The notes beneath the pieces were generated by a model that was given only the letters and a program-made list of their open reading frames with translations, ran no database searches and was not told the origin of the DNA. The position numbers and the translations under genes were made by a program. Positions 41,355 to 52,449 of a stretch of 64,000 nucleotides of DNA are shown one piece after another (positions within the stretch are counted from its first letter, which is position 1; each line of letters opens with the position of its first letter). Source of the DNA: Malus domestica (Eukaryota; Streptophyta; Magnoliopsida; Rosales; Rosaceae); assembly GCF_042453785.1 (NCBI RefSeq), contig NC_091668.1:2310501-2374500 (forward strand), given 5' to 3'.

Positions 41355-41686
41355 ACATTATAAAAATAATGATACAAATGTAAAAAATGTCCAATTCCAA
41401 GACTCTTGAAACAGATGGAATAAATATAATAGAAGGCACGATAAACATAGCTTGAAAGAAGTTAAAAGATACCATCGCTCAGCTGAATACAATTTGTGAT
41501 TCAGCAACACCAACATCTTATGGTTGTTCACGCTGAGGATTCCTCTCCTCCGGAGGTTAGGCCGGCTGAGCATTCCCTTCATTCGAAGGCTGTTCTTCGG
41601 GTAAGTAAACAAAACATGATGAAAATCAAGAAAACAGTTCCGTAAACGTAAGGTAGAATAATAGCTAACTCGCCACGATGTTCCAT
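41355..41686 (-). pseudogene. Fragment of an unrecognised multi-membrane-segment gene (copy 1)
   Basis: The minus strand starts ATG at 41686 and opens with a hydrophobic N-terminus (ELAIILPYVYGTVFLIFIMF). It loses frame after about 25 codons, then gives hydrophobic pieces in other frames (LLTSFKLCLSCLLLYLF; LFQESWNWTFFTFVSLFL). It is broken by stops and frameshifts. I do not recognise the family. Confidence 0.55.
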
Positions 41687-42807
41687 TTCAGAAAAAGGAG
41701 AAAGAAAAGGAGAGAGAGCGAGTTTATAGAAAGCTAAGAGAGGGAGGGAGAGGAAGGAGATGGGGAGAGTGAGTATAGAGTGAGAGTGAGTGAGTGAGTA
41801 GGATGTTCCATTTTAGACAAATAAGAAAGGGAAACAGAAAATCAAAAAACATATGGCCACCGTTACGGCAATGGTCTTATACTGGTGTAAAACTTCCTCA
41901 ACCTAAAAATTATTACCACAAACTACTACATACATTTTTCGCAAAATGTTATTGTTCATGTGTTGTACAATAATCAGAAGACTGGTCATGCAAGTTGAAA
42001 TAACATATTTGGATACACTCTAAATTCACTTAACTTGTGGAAAGAGAAATTTGAACTTGAACGTTCCAAACTTCTTTGCATAAACAAATATCATAAGACC
42101 GGCGATTCAAGTCGAAACAACATATTTTTGCAGGCAATATTAACACACTTGAAAATGTATAATAAAGACTGAGTGATGTAGTTTTGATTACTAAATGTGG
42201 GTCTCTCTAATACATATAGACAAAATCTCTTTGTTATTATCTTTTTTCTTAAGAACAAAACCAAAATCCTGTGTCGATTTTATGCTGAGGTGTCGAAAAG
42301 GTACACCGCTCTTTCAACTACATGATCAAACCCCTTGATCTAAAAGTCTCAGCCATCCAACGGTCACAACCGTGGTCCTGCCTAACCAACTGATGGAAAC
42401 GCTCGGTTCTGTCCGCAATATAGCATTACTAATTCATTTAAACATTTTCGTTACATGGTTGAATGTATGAGTCACATACGATTGAATGTAAGTTTAATCG
42501 AAACAACATTTTTAAGTTCCGACCCGTAATTTTGAAATAGGATCGGAACACAACTTTTAAACTTAAATTTTTCAACACGTTATTCGGAAGTTCATATATT
42601 TTACAAGCTTTTGAGTATTCTCAAAAGTTTATTACATGTCATTTATTTGGTGGAATACTAGTATGATTATTCATTTTAGTTATGATGAATATAAAAAACA
42701 GTGAACAAACTATATCTAAAGCTAAAATACATAATTGATAACACATTTTATAATTGAGTGACAAATCAAAACATTTTGGTATCAGAATAAGTTAGGTGCA
42801 CACTTTG

Positions 42808-44373
42808 AAAAAAATTATGTCGGAAATTCCTAGTTATTAGAATTGCAAAATGCATTTTGATTTTCATTTCAACTTTTGAGAAAACATTAAGATTTGAAAT
42901 TTTTGCGTACGAATTCAAAAAATTTATCGTCGAAAATTAGAAACTCATTCTGACTTGGACCGCTAGTTGAATCTTATTATTTAAATCATTCAGATATCAA
43001 ATGAAATGAACCGTTGCCTACCCTGAAATAATAATTTCATCTTTATCACAAACCGGATGTCGTATCCACCATTAGCTATCTCATTTTTGCCATTCCCTTT
43101 ACGCTTTTGGATGCTTTTTTCTTCTTTATTATCAAGAAGCAAAGAGCAAATATCACCCCGAGAGTAGTGGCCATCATAGAAATTGGTTATGTCAGGGAAA
43201 TAATAGAGTTAGGTTTATGGGCTTTGGGACTATATATACAAAATATAATTGACCCCGAGTGCATCATATGCTTTTTCACCTTACTGAACTGTTCCTATTT
43301 CCTAATTTCTTTCGTCTTATTCCTGAGACATCCTAGAGCTCTATCCTTTCTAGATTTTGCCATAGGAATAAATGCTGTCATTTTAGTGTATTTCATAAAA
43401 CTAATTGACGGTGGAAGAAAACTCAAGGGTTACGAATACGGGTTGTTTAGTCTATCTATTACAACCTGCGTTTCTGTGCTTTTGTTCAAGAGCCATCAAG
43501 AAAGTGTAATAGCGGAGATCGAGAATCCGAACACTATATTTGCAATTTTAGGTATATCTATTTTCACACCTATTAGGCGATTCTTAGAATATCTATTTTC
43601 ACACCTAATAGGTGTGAAAATAGATATACCTAAAATTGCAAATATAGTGTTCGGATTCTCGATCCCCGCTATTACACTTTCTTGATGGCTCTTGAACAAA
43701 AGCACAGAAACGCAGGTTGTAATAGAGAGACTAAACAACCCGTATTCGTAACCCTTGAGTTTTCTTCCACCGTCAATTAGTTTTATGAAATACACTAAAA
43801 TGATAGAATTTATTCCTATGGCAAAATCTAGAAAGGATAGAGCTCTAGGATGTCTCAGGAATAAGACGAAAGAAATTAGGAAATAAGAACAGTTCTGTAG
43901 GGTGAAAAGTCATATGATGCACTCGAGGTCAATTATATTTTGTATATATAGTCCCAAAGCCCATAAACCTAACTCTATTATTTCCCTGACATAACCAATT
44001 TCTATGACGGCCACTACTCTCGGGGTGATATTTGCTCTTTGCTTCTTAATAATAAAGAGGAAAAAAGCATCTAAAAGCGTAAAGGGAATGGCAACAACGA
44101 GATAGCTAATGGTGGATACGACATCCAGTTTGTGATAAAGATGAAATTATTATTTCAGGGTAGGCAAGGGTTCATCTCATTTGATAACTGAATGATTTAA
44201 ATAATAAGATTCAACTAGCGGTCCAAGTCGGAATGGGTTTCTAATTTTCGACGATAAATTTTTTGAATTCGTACGCAAAAATTTCAAATCTTAATGTTTT
44301 CTCAAAAGTTGAAATAAAAATCAGAATGCATTTTGCAATTCTAATAACTAGGAATTTCCGACATAATTTTTTT
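42808..44373. repeat. Inner palindrome: two 769-bp arms, 28-bp spacer
   Basis: Arm 1 is 42808-43576, the spacer 43577-43604 and arm 2 43605-44373. The arms are of identical length and differ only by scattered substitutions. The spacer repeats part of the arm end (gaatatctattttcacac). Such near-identity implies a recent inverted duplication or gene conversion between the arms. Confidence 0.95.
43107..43577 (+). pseudogene. Longest open piece of the multi-membrane-segment family
   Basis: An open frame of about 157 codons in arm 1 begins MDAFFFFIIKKQRANIT. It contains at least four hydrophobic stretches (ECIICFFTLLNCSYFLISFV; LDFAIGINAVILVYFIKLI; FSLSITTCVSVLLF; NTIFAILGISIF) with charged links such as DGGRKLKGYEYG and FKSHQES. 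The frame runs on through the palindrome centre for 35 artefactual codons. The mirrored copy lies in arm 2 on the minus strand. Its start and end relative to the real gene are unknown. It could be an exon of a polytopic membrane protein. Confidence 0.45.
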
Positions 44374-44431
44374 GATTTTCATCGATATCTCTCTTAGCTT
44401 TCTGTAAACTCAATATCTCTCCTTTTCTGAA

Positions 44432-44780
44432 ATGGAACATCGTGGCGAGTTAGCTATTATTCTACCTTACGTTTATGGAATTGTTTTCTTCATTTTCATC
44501 ATGTTTTGTTTACTTAACGGAAGGATAGCCTCCGAAGGAGGGGGGGAATGCTCAGCCGGCCTAACCTCCGGAGGAGGGGAATCCTCAGCATAAACAACCA
44601 TAAGATGTTGGCGTCGGTGTTGCTGAATCACAAATCGTATTCAGCTGAGCGATGGTATCTTTTAACTTCTTTCAAGCTATGTTTATCGTGTCTTCTATTA
44701 TATTTATTCAATCTGTTTCAAGAGTCTTGGAATTGGACTTTTTTTTTACATTTTTATCATTACTTTTATAATGTTTGATG
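44432..44780 (+). pseudogene. Fragment of the multi-membrane-segment gene (copy 2, mirror of copy 1)
   Basis: ATG at 44432 begins MEHRGELAIILPYVYGIVFF and stays open for about 53 codons through a Gly/Glu/Ser linker (GGGECSAGLTSGGGESSA), then stops. Hydrophobic text continues in another frame (LLTSFKLCLSCLLLYLFN). It is the reverse complement of copy 1. Confidence 0.5.
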
Positions 44781-45360
44781 CACTTTTTCTCTATATTATC
44801 TGGGAGCAAATAGCAAATATCACATCGAGAATAGTTGCGTTCATAGAAATTGGGTACGTCAGGGAAATAATGGAGTTAGTTTTATGAAGTTAGTTTTATT
44901 CCTGAGACATCCTAGAACACTGGGGTCAATAATATTCTGTAAATACCGTCCTAAACCTCATAAAACTAACTCTATTATTTTCCTAACATACTCAATTTCT
45001 CTGAACGCAATTATTTTCAGGGTGATATTTGCTATTTGCTCCGAAATAATATAGAGAAAAAGTGCATCCAACATCATAAAGGGAATGATACAAATGTAAA
45101 AGGTGTCCAATTTCAAGACTATTGAGATAGGTAGAATAAATATAATAGAGGGCACGAACATGGCTTGAAAGAAGTTAAAAGATAACATTCCTAAGATGAA
45201 TACGATTTCTGGTTTAGCACCACCGAGACCGACAACTTGTGTTTTTGTTCATGCTGAGGATTCCCCTCCGAGGTTGGGCCGGCGGGGCATTTCCGTCCTC
45301 CGGAGGTTGTCCTTAGGTTAAGTAAACAAAACAGGCATACAGAATGAAAATCATGCTTGG

Positions 45361-45692
45361 AAAGGCCTTTCATTACACTGAGCCACCTAAGACTAAGGGA
45401 TTTCGAGTGTGATATTGATGGTGGTCCACAATGGGTGGAGGTTGTTGAACTTGGTGATCGGGTATTGTTTGTGAGCAACCTCCATTTCGCCGGTATATCG
45501 TACCTTTTATGGTTAGAAGGTTGACAGAAACCGTATTTATTTTGTCTTTGATTACCCGTGTTACGACTCAACCGGATGTGACTTTGGAGAATTGTTTTTC
45601 ACAAATAAGAGTATTAGGCATTTTAGTTGCCCCAAGAGTCGTTATTGGTCCGAGTTGCGTACTGCACCTTTATGGTTCGTACCCAATCTTTG
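45361..45692 (+). pseudogene. DUF295 (F-box-associated/KIB-like) gene fragment A
   Basis: Joined across frames it reads YTEPPKTKGFRV, DIDGGPQWVEVVELGDRVLF, HFAGIS, DRNRIYFVFDYPCYDSTGCD, FTNKSIRHFSCP, then PLWFVPNL and a stop. This is the C-terminal pattern of plant DUF295 F-box proteins (GDRALF, NxIYF, PxWFxP). Frameshifts at about 45408 and about 45515 break it and no F-box is present, so it is a 3' remnant. Confidence 0.75.
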
Positions 45693-45723
45693 ATAGATTA
45701 AATTTTGTTTTGTTTCCCTTTTT

Positions 45724-46035
45724 TAGTTGGAAGGATTTGTTTTTTATTTTTATGAAAATAGTTTACTTCTCAAACTTATATGCACTTATTACATATATAA
45801 ATCATGTGAATATGTGTATTTAGTTGGAAGGATTTGTTTTTTATTTTTATGAACATAGTTTACTTCTCAAACTTCTCAAACTTATATGAAAATAGCATTC
45901 ACCTCCTCCGCAGGCTGTCCCTGAGCAGCATTCCCACCTCTGGAGGTTGTCCCGGCTGAGCAGGCGGCTGAGCAGCATTCCCCCTCCGGAGGTTGTCGTT
46001 GAGCGTCATTCCCCTCCTCCGCAGCTTGTCCTAAG
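45724..46035. repeat. Local tandem duplications
   Basis: A block of about 55 bp (agttggaaggatttgttttt onward) occurs at 45724 and again at about 45822. It is followed at 45895-46035 by a GC-rich array of three to four units of the type gcattcccctcctccgcagc, which on the minus strand encodes the Glu/Pro/Gln-rich repeats of the multi-membrane-segment gene. Confidence 0.65.
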
Positions 46036-46159
46036 TAAACAATACAAGCATTTTGACAAACAAAAAAATGTAAACAAGACAAGCATATAGGATAAAAAGC
46101 AGGAAAATACCTCCGTAAACGGAAGGTAGAATGATAGCCAACTCGGGATGTTCCATTTC

Positions 46160-47140
46160 AGAAAGGTAGAACAGAGAAGAGGGAGAAAGAAGAAGGAGAG
46201 AGAGCGAGTTTACAGAGAAGAGGGAGAGAGGAATGAGATAGAGGGAGTGAGTAAGAGAGAGAGAAGGGAGGGAGGGAGTGTGAGAGAGTGAGAGTGAGTG
46301 AGTGAGAATGAGTGAGTGACTGTAGCTGGAAATATAGGACTTCAAACGTGACAGCTGGTAGGAATGGGTACTAAAAATTCCCTTAGACAAATAAAAAAAG
46401 AAAACAAAAAATCAAAAACATATAGCCACGGTGACCGCAACTGTATACTGGTGCAAAACCTCCTCAACCTAAAACTTAATCCCACAAACCTCCACTGATA
46501 TCCAGAATACCATTATGCCCTCGCATTCCTTTTGCAATTAACTTTATACATTTTATGGATACTATTACTGTTTTTGTCCATGTAGTCATGCAAGTATGTA
46601 AAGAAGTTAAATTTTTAAACCCGGTCACTTGTATACATTTTACGCAAAATGTTACTGTTTTTGTTCATGTATCGTACAAGAATCATAAGATCGATCATGC
46701 AAGTTGAAATAATATATTTGGATATGCTCTAAATTCACTTAACTTGTGCAAAGAGAAATTTGAACTCGAATGTTCAAGATTTCTTTGCATAAACAAATAT
46801 CATAAGACCGGTTATGCAAGTCGAAACAACATATTTTACAAGTATGATTAATATAAAAATCAATGAACAAACTATATCTAAAACTAAAATACAGAGTTGA
46901 CAACACATTTTATAATTCAATAGAAAACTATCAGAAATCAAAACATTTTGGTATCAAGGTGCACACTTAGAAAAAAAAATTATATCGAAAATTCCTAGTC
47001 ATCAGAATCTCTAAATCCATTCAGATTTTCATTTCAACTTTTGAAAAAACAACAGATTCGAAACTTTTGTGTAGATATTCAAAAAAAATTATTGTTGGAA
47101 ATTAAAATTCTTTGTTTCCACATTTTTTTGGAAACGCCAG
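46160..47140 (-). repeat. Promoter-like repeat block shared by four loci
   Basis: A long AT-rich block upstream of the minus-strand ATG at 46156. It includes GAGA-type runs (46180-46310) and the phrases gcaaaatgttactgtttttg, ataagaccgg and gcaagtcgaaacaacatatt. It recurs at 41690-42807 (same orientation), 48895-49330 and, shorter, 53060-53260. The shared structure suggests segmental duplication of a gene plus promoter. Confidence 0.7.
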
Positions 47141-47552
47141 TTGAACCTATGAACTTATGAAAGATGTGACAAGCTATGACTGATTGACTGCAGGCTGAGG
47201 GAGGGCCACAACTTTGATTTACCTATGGTAAGGACTCTGTCACGCATTTTTCTCTGGTGAGGGTGGGAGTGGTTGGGTCATGGTGTTTAAGTGGGCGTGG
47301 GGGGGGGGGGAAGGGAATAGGCTGGCTTTTCTGCTGCTTCCTGGTTGCGTAGCAGGTTTTGATGAATTTACCAACTTAGCCTTGTTTTTGGACTGGTGTG
47401 GAAGACCAAGCAATGACCAAGTCAATTTAAAATTAGATATATACAATAATTTTGGTGACCCAGAAAATTACTGAAATATTGTGATGGTGTGTCGGCAACG
47501 CAGACCCAGCACTTATCCCCTAAGTACACACCAAGCACGGCAACGCAGACCC

Positions 47553-47815
47553 TGTCTCATTCCAGACTGGTTTTATCGTAACACGATATTATCTGCTTTA
47601 GGTCCAACTAGCACGATTTTGTTTATGGAAACTCACACAAGAACTTTCTAGTGGCTCATCAATCCTGGGATTGTTCTCGCTCGAACTCGCTTAACTTCGG
47701 ATTCTGATGAACTTCGAAACTATAGAGCTTCCAAAATGACTCATAGTAAATGGAAATGAACGGGTACATATAAGGCATATCATTCCTTCTCTGTTAATCG
47801 ATGTGAGATGTTGCA
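47553..47815 (-). mobile_element. Degenerate Cassandra-type solo LTR
   Basis: Read on the minus strand it begins TGCAACATCTCACATCG, has the 5S block (ccgaagttaagcgagttcg), the family text aaagcagataatatcgtg, and ends TGAGACA. It has many substitutions relative to the LTR at 13305. Flanks GGGTT/GGGTC may be a decayed target duplication. It is an old copy. Confidence 0.85.
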
Positions 47816-49330
47816 AACCCAGCATGGAACATATACCCACTGAAATTTTTGACCTTTTGCTGGGTTTTGGGGTGGAAGAGAAGTAAACAGAGCCTATAGG
47901 AGGAACCAATTAATATGCAACTGGAAAACGAGTTTATCGAAATAATAAATATCATACTATTCTCATATAACAAGTTTGGGATGCAACTGTAACACAGAAT
48001 ACAGTCTATGACCCGTCAAGTCAGAGACAAAAATGGTGTCGCTCGGATTAAGCTATGGTAGGATGCCCATTTACTTTGGTCTAGCTCACCCCGCCAGTTT
48101 CATAAAACAAGGTTGATGTTTTTCATTTTTGTTAATAAAGTTAGATGAGTGTAACAACGGCAACTAGTTTTTGAATTCGTCGTATCATTTGGTATTCAAA
48201 GTTATGGAATTAAAATTGTGAACCCATATTGTTCCAAGAATACATGAAGCATATATGCTAATTAATAAACACGATTTTTACAAATAATTATCTATAAGCA
48301 ACAATTAAGCTTAGACGGGCTTGGCCCCAATGGCCATAGACATAACGGTTCGCCTAAATTCAAGCATTCAATTCAACCAACGATGGACTTGTAGCTTATT
48401 TAAGGGTACCCCTTATTTAATTAACTACTCAACATCTTGAGTTTGATTCTCACCCTTAAATATCGCCCGTCTCGATCTCTATCTCTCCCTCTCATCCATG
48501 GATGCTGAATAATTGCTGGAGGATATTGAGACGTAAAGAAAAGAGGGGAAGTGAAACATGTAGGAAACTTCCATGTAAAAGAAAAAAAATTATATTTTCA
48601 ATTTTAACTTTGATCTTTATATTACGACCATGGGATTTTTATCAAACGGATAAGAACAGAAGCTCAGGTAAGTGTCCGAGGAAGATAATTAGGACTACAC
48701 AATTCTTTCCCCATATGGTATTCGTTGACCACAATCAATCTTCAATGTTTCACACGGCAATGTCCTCTGTTCAATTTTTGACGCTTGTGCATCACACAAT
48801 AATGGCTATGGAGGCTAAAATACATCGGTAAGTCTTTTTGAACTCCAAAAAAATAGTAGAACTTTTTAATTTTCCTATTTATGTCCCATCCTCTAATATA
48901 TGAATATATATTTACGCAAAATATCATTATACCCTTGCATTCCTTTTGCAATCAACTTTATACATTTTATGGATACTCTTACTGTTTTTGTCCATGTAGT
49001 CATGCAAGTATGTAGACAAGCTAGATTTTTAAACTCGGTCACAAATATACATTTTACGCAAAATGTTACTATTTTTATTCTTGTACCTAGTGTGCATCAC
49101 AAGTTCGACTTTCACAATTGTACATGTGCAGGTTTTATTTGTGTCGTACAAGAATCATAAGACTGGTCCTGCAAGTTGAAACATCATATTTAGATATGCT
49201 CTAAATTCACTTAACTTGTGGAAAGAAAATTTTGAACTCGAACATTCCAGACTCCTTTACATAAACAAATATCGTAAGACAGACCATGCAAGTCGAAACA
49301 ACATATTTTCGCGGGCAATATTAACACCAA
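47816..49330. other. Intergenic; ends with a promoter-repeat copy
   Basis: No gene recognised. A 109-codon open frame at 48502-48831 has no domain I can name. From about 48895 the sequence is a copy of the 46.2-47.1 kb repeat block. Confidence 0.45.
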
Positions 49331-49639
49331 CATATCTACTATTCTTGCAAACCAAACACCAGCTTCTCCCTCACATTTGCCCGGCAACTTGCTCTCTCAC
49401 AATACAAACCAAAACAGCGAAGCAGCCACCTATTGCTAGACCAAAATTGTTGGAGCAGGCTTGGTGTTGTTATTGAAAGCAATTCCCGGAAAAGAAAAAA
49501 AAAAGCCGTATGAGGCGGCATTGAATTGGAACCCGAGATCGTCGTGTTTGTCATCTCCGGGCCATGACCTGTTTTGTACCCCTTTGGACAAACAGAAAAT
49601 GAAAATAGAAAAACAAAAAACGAGTGGCCAACCTCCTCC

Positions 49640-49850
49640 TCACACCTCCTCTTCACACCTCAATTAGAAATTGGGATTTCAATTCAACTTTTTTTAAGTA
49701 TATATGGTATTATTGTCTTCTCATAAACATTGTTAAATTCAATCTCCGATTACGATTTTGACTGTTCTCCTATTACAATTTTATCCATCATAACACACAT
49801 GATAACTTGTAGAGATTTTTGAAAATCTATCAGGAACAATGTTTGGTATA
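49640..49850 (+). repeat. Segmental duplicate of 52105-52300
   Basis: Both blocks share cacctcaattagaaat-, atggtattattgtctcct-, attttgactgttctc- and tttttgaaaat-type text in the same order and orientation, with moderate divergence. They are probably part of the same duplication history that produced the repeat copies at 48.9 and 53.1 kb. Confidence 0.65.
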
Positions 49851-50360
49851 ACAAAATGTAATAAAAGAAAACTAATGAAACAAGTTTGAAAACTTTGAGT
49901 TTTAATGTAAAAATAAAATAAAGGGTAAAGTGAATAGTATCATGATTGACTTTTTAGTATAAAATGTGATTTTTCGTTAAAGTGAACAATACTATAAGCT
50001 TTTCGTTAAAGTTTTCATGTAATAACTTAATTAGTTGGAAACTTAAAAAAAAAATCTACAAATTGCATTAGAACATTTGGTGTAATGTGTGTTTGTGTAT
50101 TATGCTAGACCTATTGTATCAGAGACATCAATCAATTCAAGAGCCTTCAATCTCTCTCTATATCATCTTCTTTTGAACTAATCTTTCATTTTTTGCAATG
50201 TAGTTAGCAGTTCCACAAGATAGATCGTGAGTACTGAATTCCATCTTCTAGTTTTAGTCTTTTAGGTTTGGTCTGTGATCGAGGGCTTGGTCTTGGAGAC
50301 TTGTTATGAGAACTCAACGAATTCTTCTCACATCTAGGTAAGACATTGGTTGGCATTTTG

Positions 50361-50432
50361 GAGGAAGTGTTCGGTGTGCCCATTTCAAAGGAAGTGTTCG
50401 GTGTGCCCATTTCAAAGGAAGTGTTCAGTGTC
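50361..50432. repeat. 27-bp tandem repeat, nearly 3 copies
   Basis: The unit gaagtgttcggtgtgcccat ttcaaag (27 bp) is repeated with only the last copy altered. The rest of 49850-51160 is AT-rich intergenic DNA without a recognisable gene. Confidence 0.85.
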
Positions 50433-51166
50433 AGGAAAATGACATGGTATACCAAGTGTTATAAGACAAATATTTGAATATTTTTTTTAAGTATTCAACG
50501 CTTGGTGTACCTGACATATTATCAGCACATTGAAAAATTTCTCGACAATTTGATGTTGTCTTGGTTTTTGTGTTTATGAGCTCGGAGATTAGTTATTAAC
50601 TTATTACTATACTGGTAAATCTTATTTATCTGTATTTTCGTTTTTTTAGGCTTATCGAAAATTGCGACACAAGGAGACTTATAATCCATAGCGTTACTGA
50701 GCCTAGCATGGAGATTTCCAAGTGGAAGTTATGCTCAATAGGGTGGAACGATGTTCATGATCTAATGTGACAATTCTTAGGCTTCGCATAAAACATTATC
50801 CCAGTAGCCGTTTTTTCAAGCAGTGTTTGATATGTCTTTGTTAGGAAAATGGACTATATGAAACGGGATTATCATTATATTGACGTCTTGCTACAATAAT
50901 AAAAAATTATTGAATCAAGACTCCACACGACATTAAATCTATTTTATATAATTTGATCTCAATGTAGTTATGTTCCGTTCATAAATGATTAAATGTAGTA
51001 ATTATATTAAATATGCATGTTCACATGATTTATATATGTATTAAGTGCATATAAGTATGACTGTATGAGAAGGAAACAACTTTTATAAAAATAAAAATAA
51101 AAATAAAAAAGCAAATCTTTTCAACTAAAAAAGGGAAACAAAACAAAATTTAATTAAACTAACCTA

Positions 51167-51352
51167 TCAAAGATTAGGTACGAACCATACAGGTGCAATA
51201 TGCAACTGGGATCAAGAACGACTCTTGGGACAACTAAAATGCCTAATACTTTTATTTGTGAAGGAAAATACTCCAAAGTCATATCCGGTTGAGTCGTAAA
51301 ACAGGTAATCAAAGGCAAAATAAATATTGTTTCTCTCAACCTTCTGGCCATG
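51167..51352 (-). pseudogene. DUF295 (F-box-associated) gene fragment B
   Basis: The minus strand reads ERNNIYFAFDYLFYDSTGYD, FGVFSFTNKSIRHFSCPKSR, an in-frame stop, then PVWFVPNL and the terminal stop. It is homologous to fragment A (45361-45692) but inverted relative to it; the homology continues past both stop codons into the 3' flank (51075-51166 with 45693-45770). It is closer to the usual DUF295 sequence (DFGVFSF, PVWFVP) than fragment A, yet also broken. Confidence 0.75.
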
Positions 51353-52449
51353 GGATACTATAGAATGGCAGAATGGTGATTAAAATGGAACTGGATCCGA
51401 CGAGGCAAACCTTAGGGATCATGCTGAGAGACAAACATGGGTCATTTAATTTCAATCAAACGGCTACAATTATTATAACTTTAAGAGGGATTCCCTGTTT
51501 GTAGTGTTTGTCGCTCATCAAGATCCCGAGGGTTTGTCTCGGAGAGAATCCAGGTCCGACTAAAATTACCTTTTTATCTTTTTGTAGTGTCTTTCGCTAC
51601 GGCTTTATTTGTTTTTTTTTTCATTAAAATTAATTTTCTTTTGAATTTTACGTTAATTTTTCTTACGAAAAATTATAAACAACTCCATAAATGCAGAATC
51701 TTTTGCTAGGTGAACGAAATCACAGCCATTGTAATGCTCTACTCTTGATCCATCATAATCAATGAATTTGTACCGATTGGACGTCTCCACCCATCAGCCA
51801 CAGACCTGAGGTCATAGTCTGAGGAGATAAGCTGCCAACATCGTACCAAAATCGTAGGAGATAAGCTGATCTTGTCCAGTCTTAGCTGGGGGTACCTACT
51901 CCTCCACCCAATCAATAAATTCGGATCATGAAATTTGATTAAACGACTAAAAATATGAGATTCTTTTAAAAGTTATAATGATTTTAGCCGTTATATCAAA
52001 TTTCAAGGATCCAAATGTATTGATTTAGTGAATTTGATAAAAGAGATCCGGAGATGGTCAATTTCCCAAGTTTTACACCAATTGACAGGGTCACTAGGAC
52101 CCACCTCCTCTTCACTCCTCAATTGGAAATCTGGAATTCAATTCAACCTTGTTCAAGTAGATATGGTATTATTGTCTCCTTAAAAACATTATTAAATTCC
52201 ATCTCCTATTATGATTTTGACTGTTCTCTTATCCACTATAACACACGTGCTAACTTGGAGATATTTTTGAAAATATAACGAGAACAATGTTCGTACATTA
52301 CTCTAGCTACCTTAGCCACACCATATTTCATAAAAAAAATAGCATAGAACTTAGATCAATCACTTGAGTTACAAACATGCATGTTGCATCTAATCCTAAC
52401 CTTTTATTTCTCAAGTACCGTAGTGTGTGAAAGCTTTGAGACAACCCAC

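Larger units (their letters stand above)
41082..45070. repeat. Nested 4-kb palindrome
   Basis: The left arm (41082-41745, then 42808-43576) is the reverse complement of the right arm (43605-44373, then 44383-45070). The left side holds an extra unpaired 1.06 kb (41746-42807), which matches promoter-like repeat copies elsewhere (46.2-47.1 kb). The outer arms are about 95% alike by eye, the inner arms closer. The outermost pieces (41082-41198/41254-41354 and 44777-44895/44957-45070) are themselves small hairpins. Its building blocks are pieces of the multi-membrane-segment gene family described below. Confidence 0.92.
44958..46156 (-). pseudogene. Third copy of the multi-membrane-segment gene, split by an insertion
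   Basis: The N-terminal piece starts at 46156 (MEHPELAIILPSVYGGIFLL). A linker with Glu/Pro/Gln-rich repeats follows (GQAAEEGNDAQ, QPPEGE; 45895-46035). The hydrophobic C-terminal piece (LSFNFFQAMFVPSIIFILPI; TFYICIIPFMMLDALFLYI) is at 44958-45188. A block of about 550 bp carrying a DUF295 remnant sits between them. This copy suggests the ancestral order: N-terminal membrane segment, acidic repeat linker, several membrane segments. Confidence 0.5.

Noticed and set aside
43496-43795. 99-codon minus-strand frame across the palindrome centre
   Set aside because: It is the mirror image of the plus-strand frame in the other arm, not a separate gene.
48502-48831. 109-codon open frame
   Set aside because: No domain and low-complexity Lys/Arg text; lies in duplicated non-genic DNA.
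49461-49667. 68-codon frame (KAIPGKEKKKPYEAAL)
   Set aside because: Not recognised and flanked by duplicated intergenic repeats; insufficient evidence for a gene.
50645-50770. Open block after a T-rich tract and ag (LIENCDTRRLIIHS and onward)
   Set aside because: Looks exon-like but the peptide is unrecognised and no partner exons are seen.
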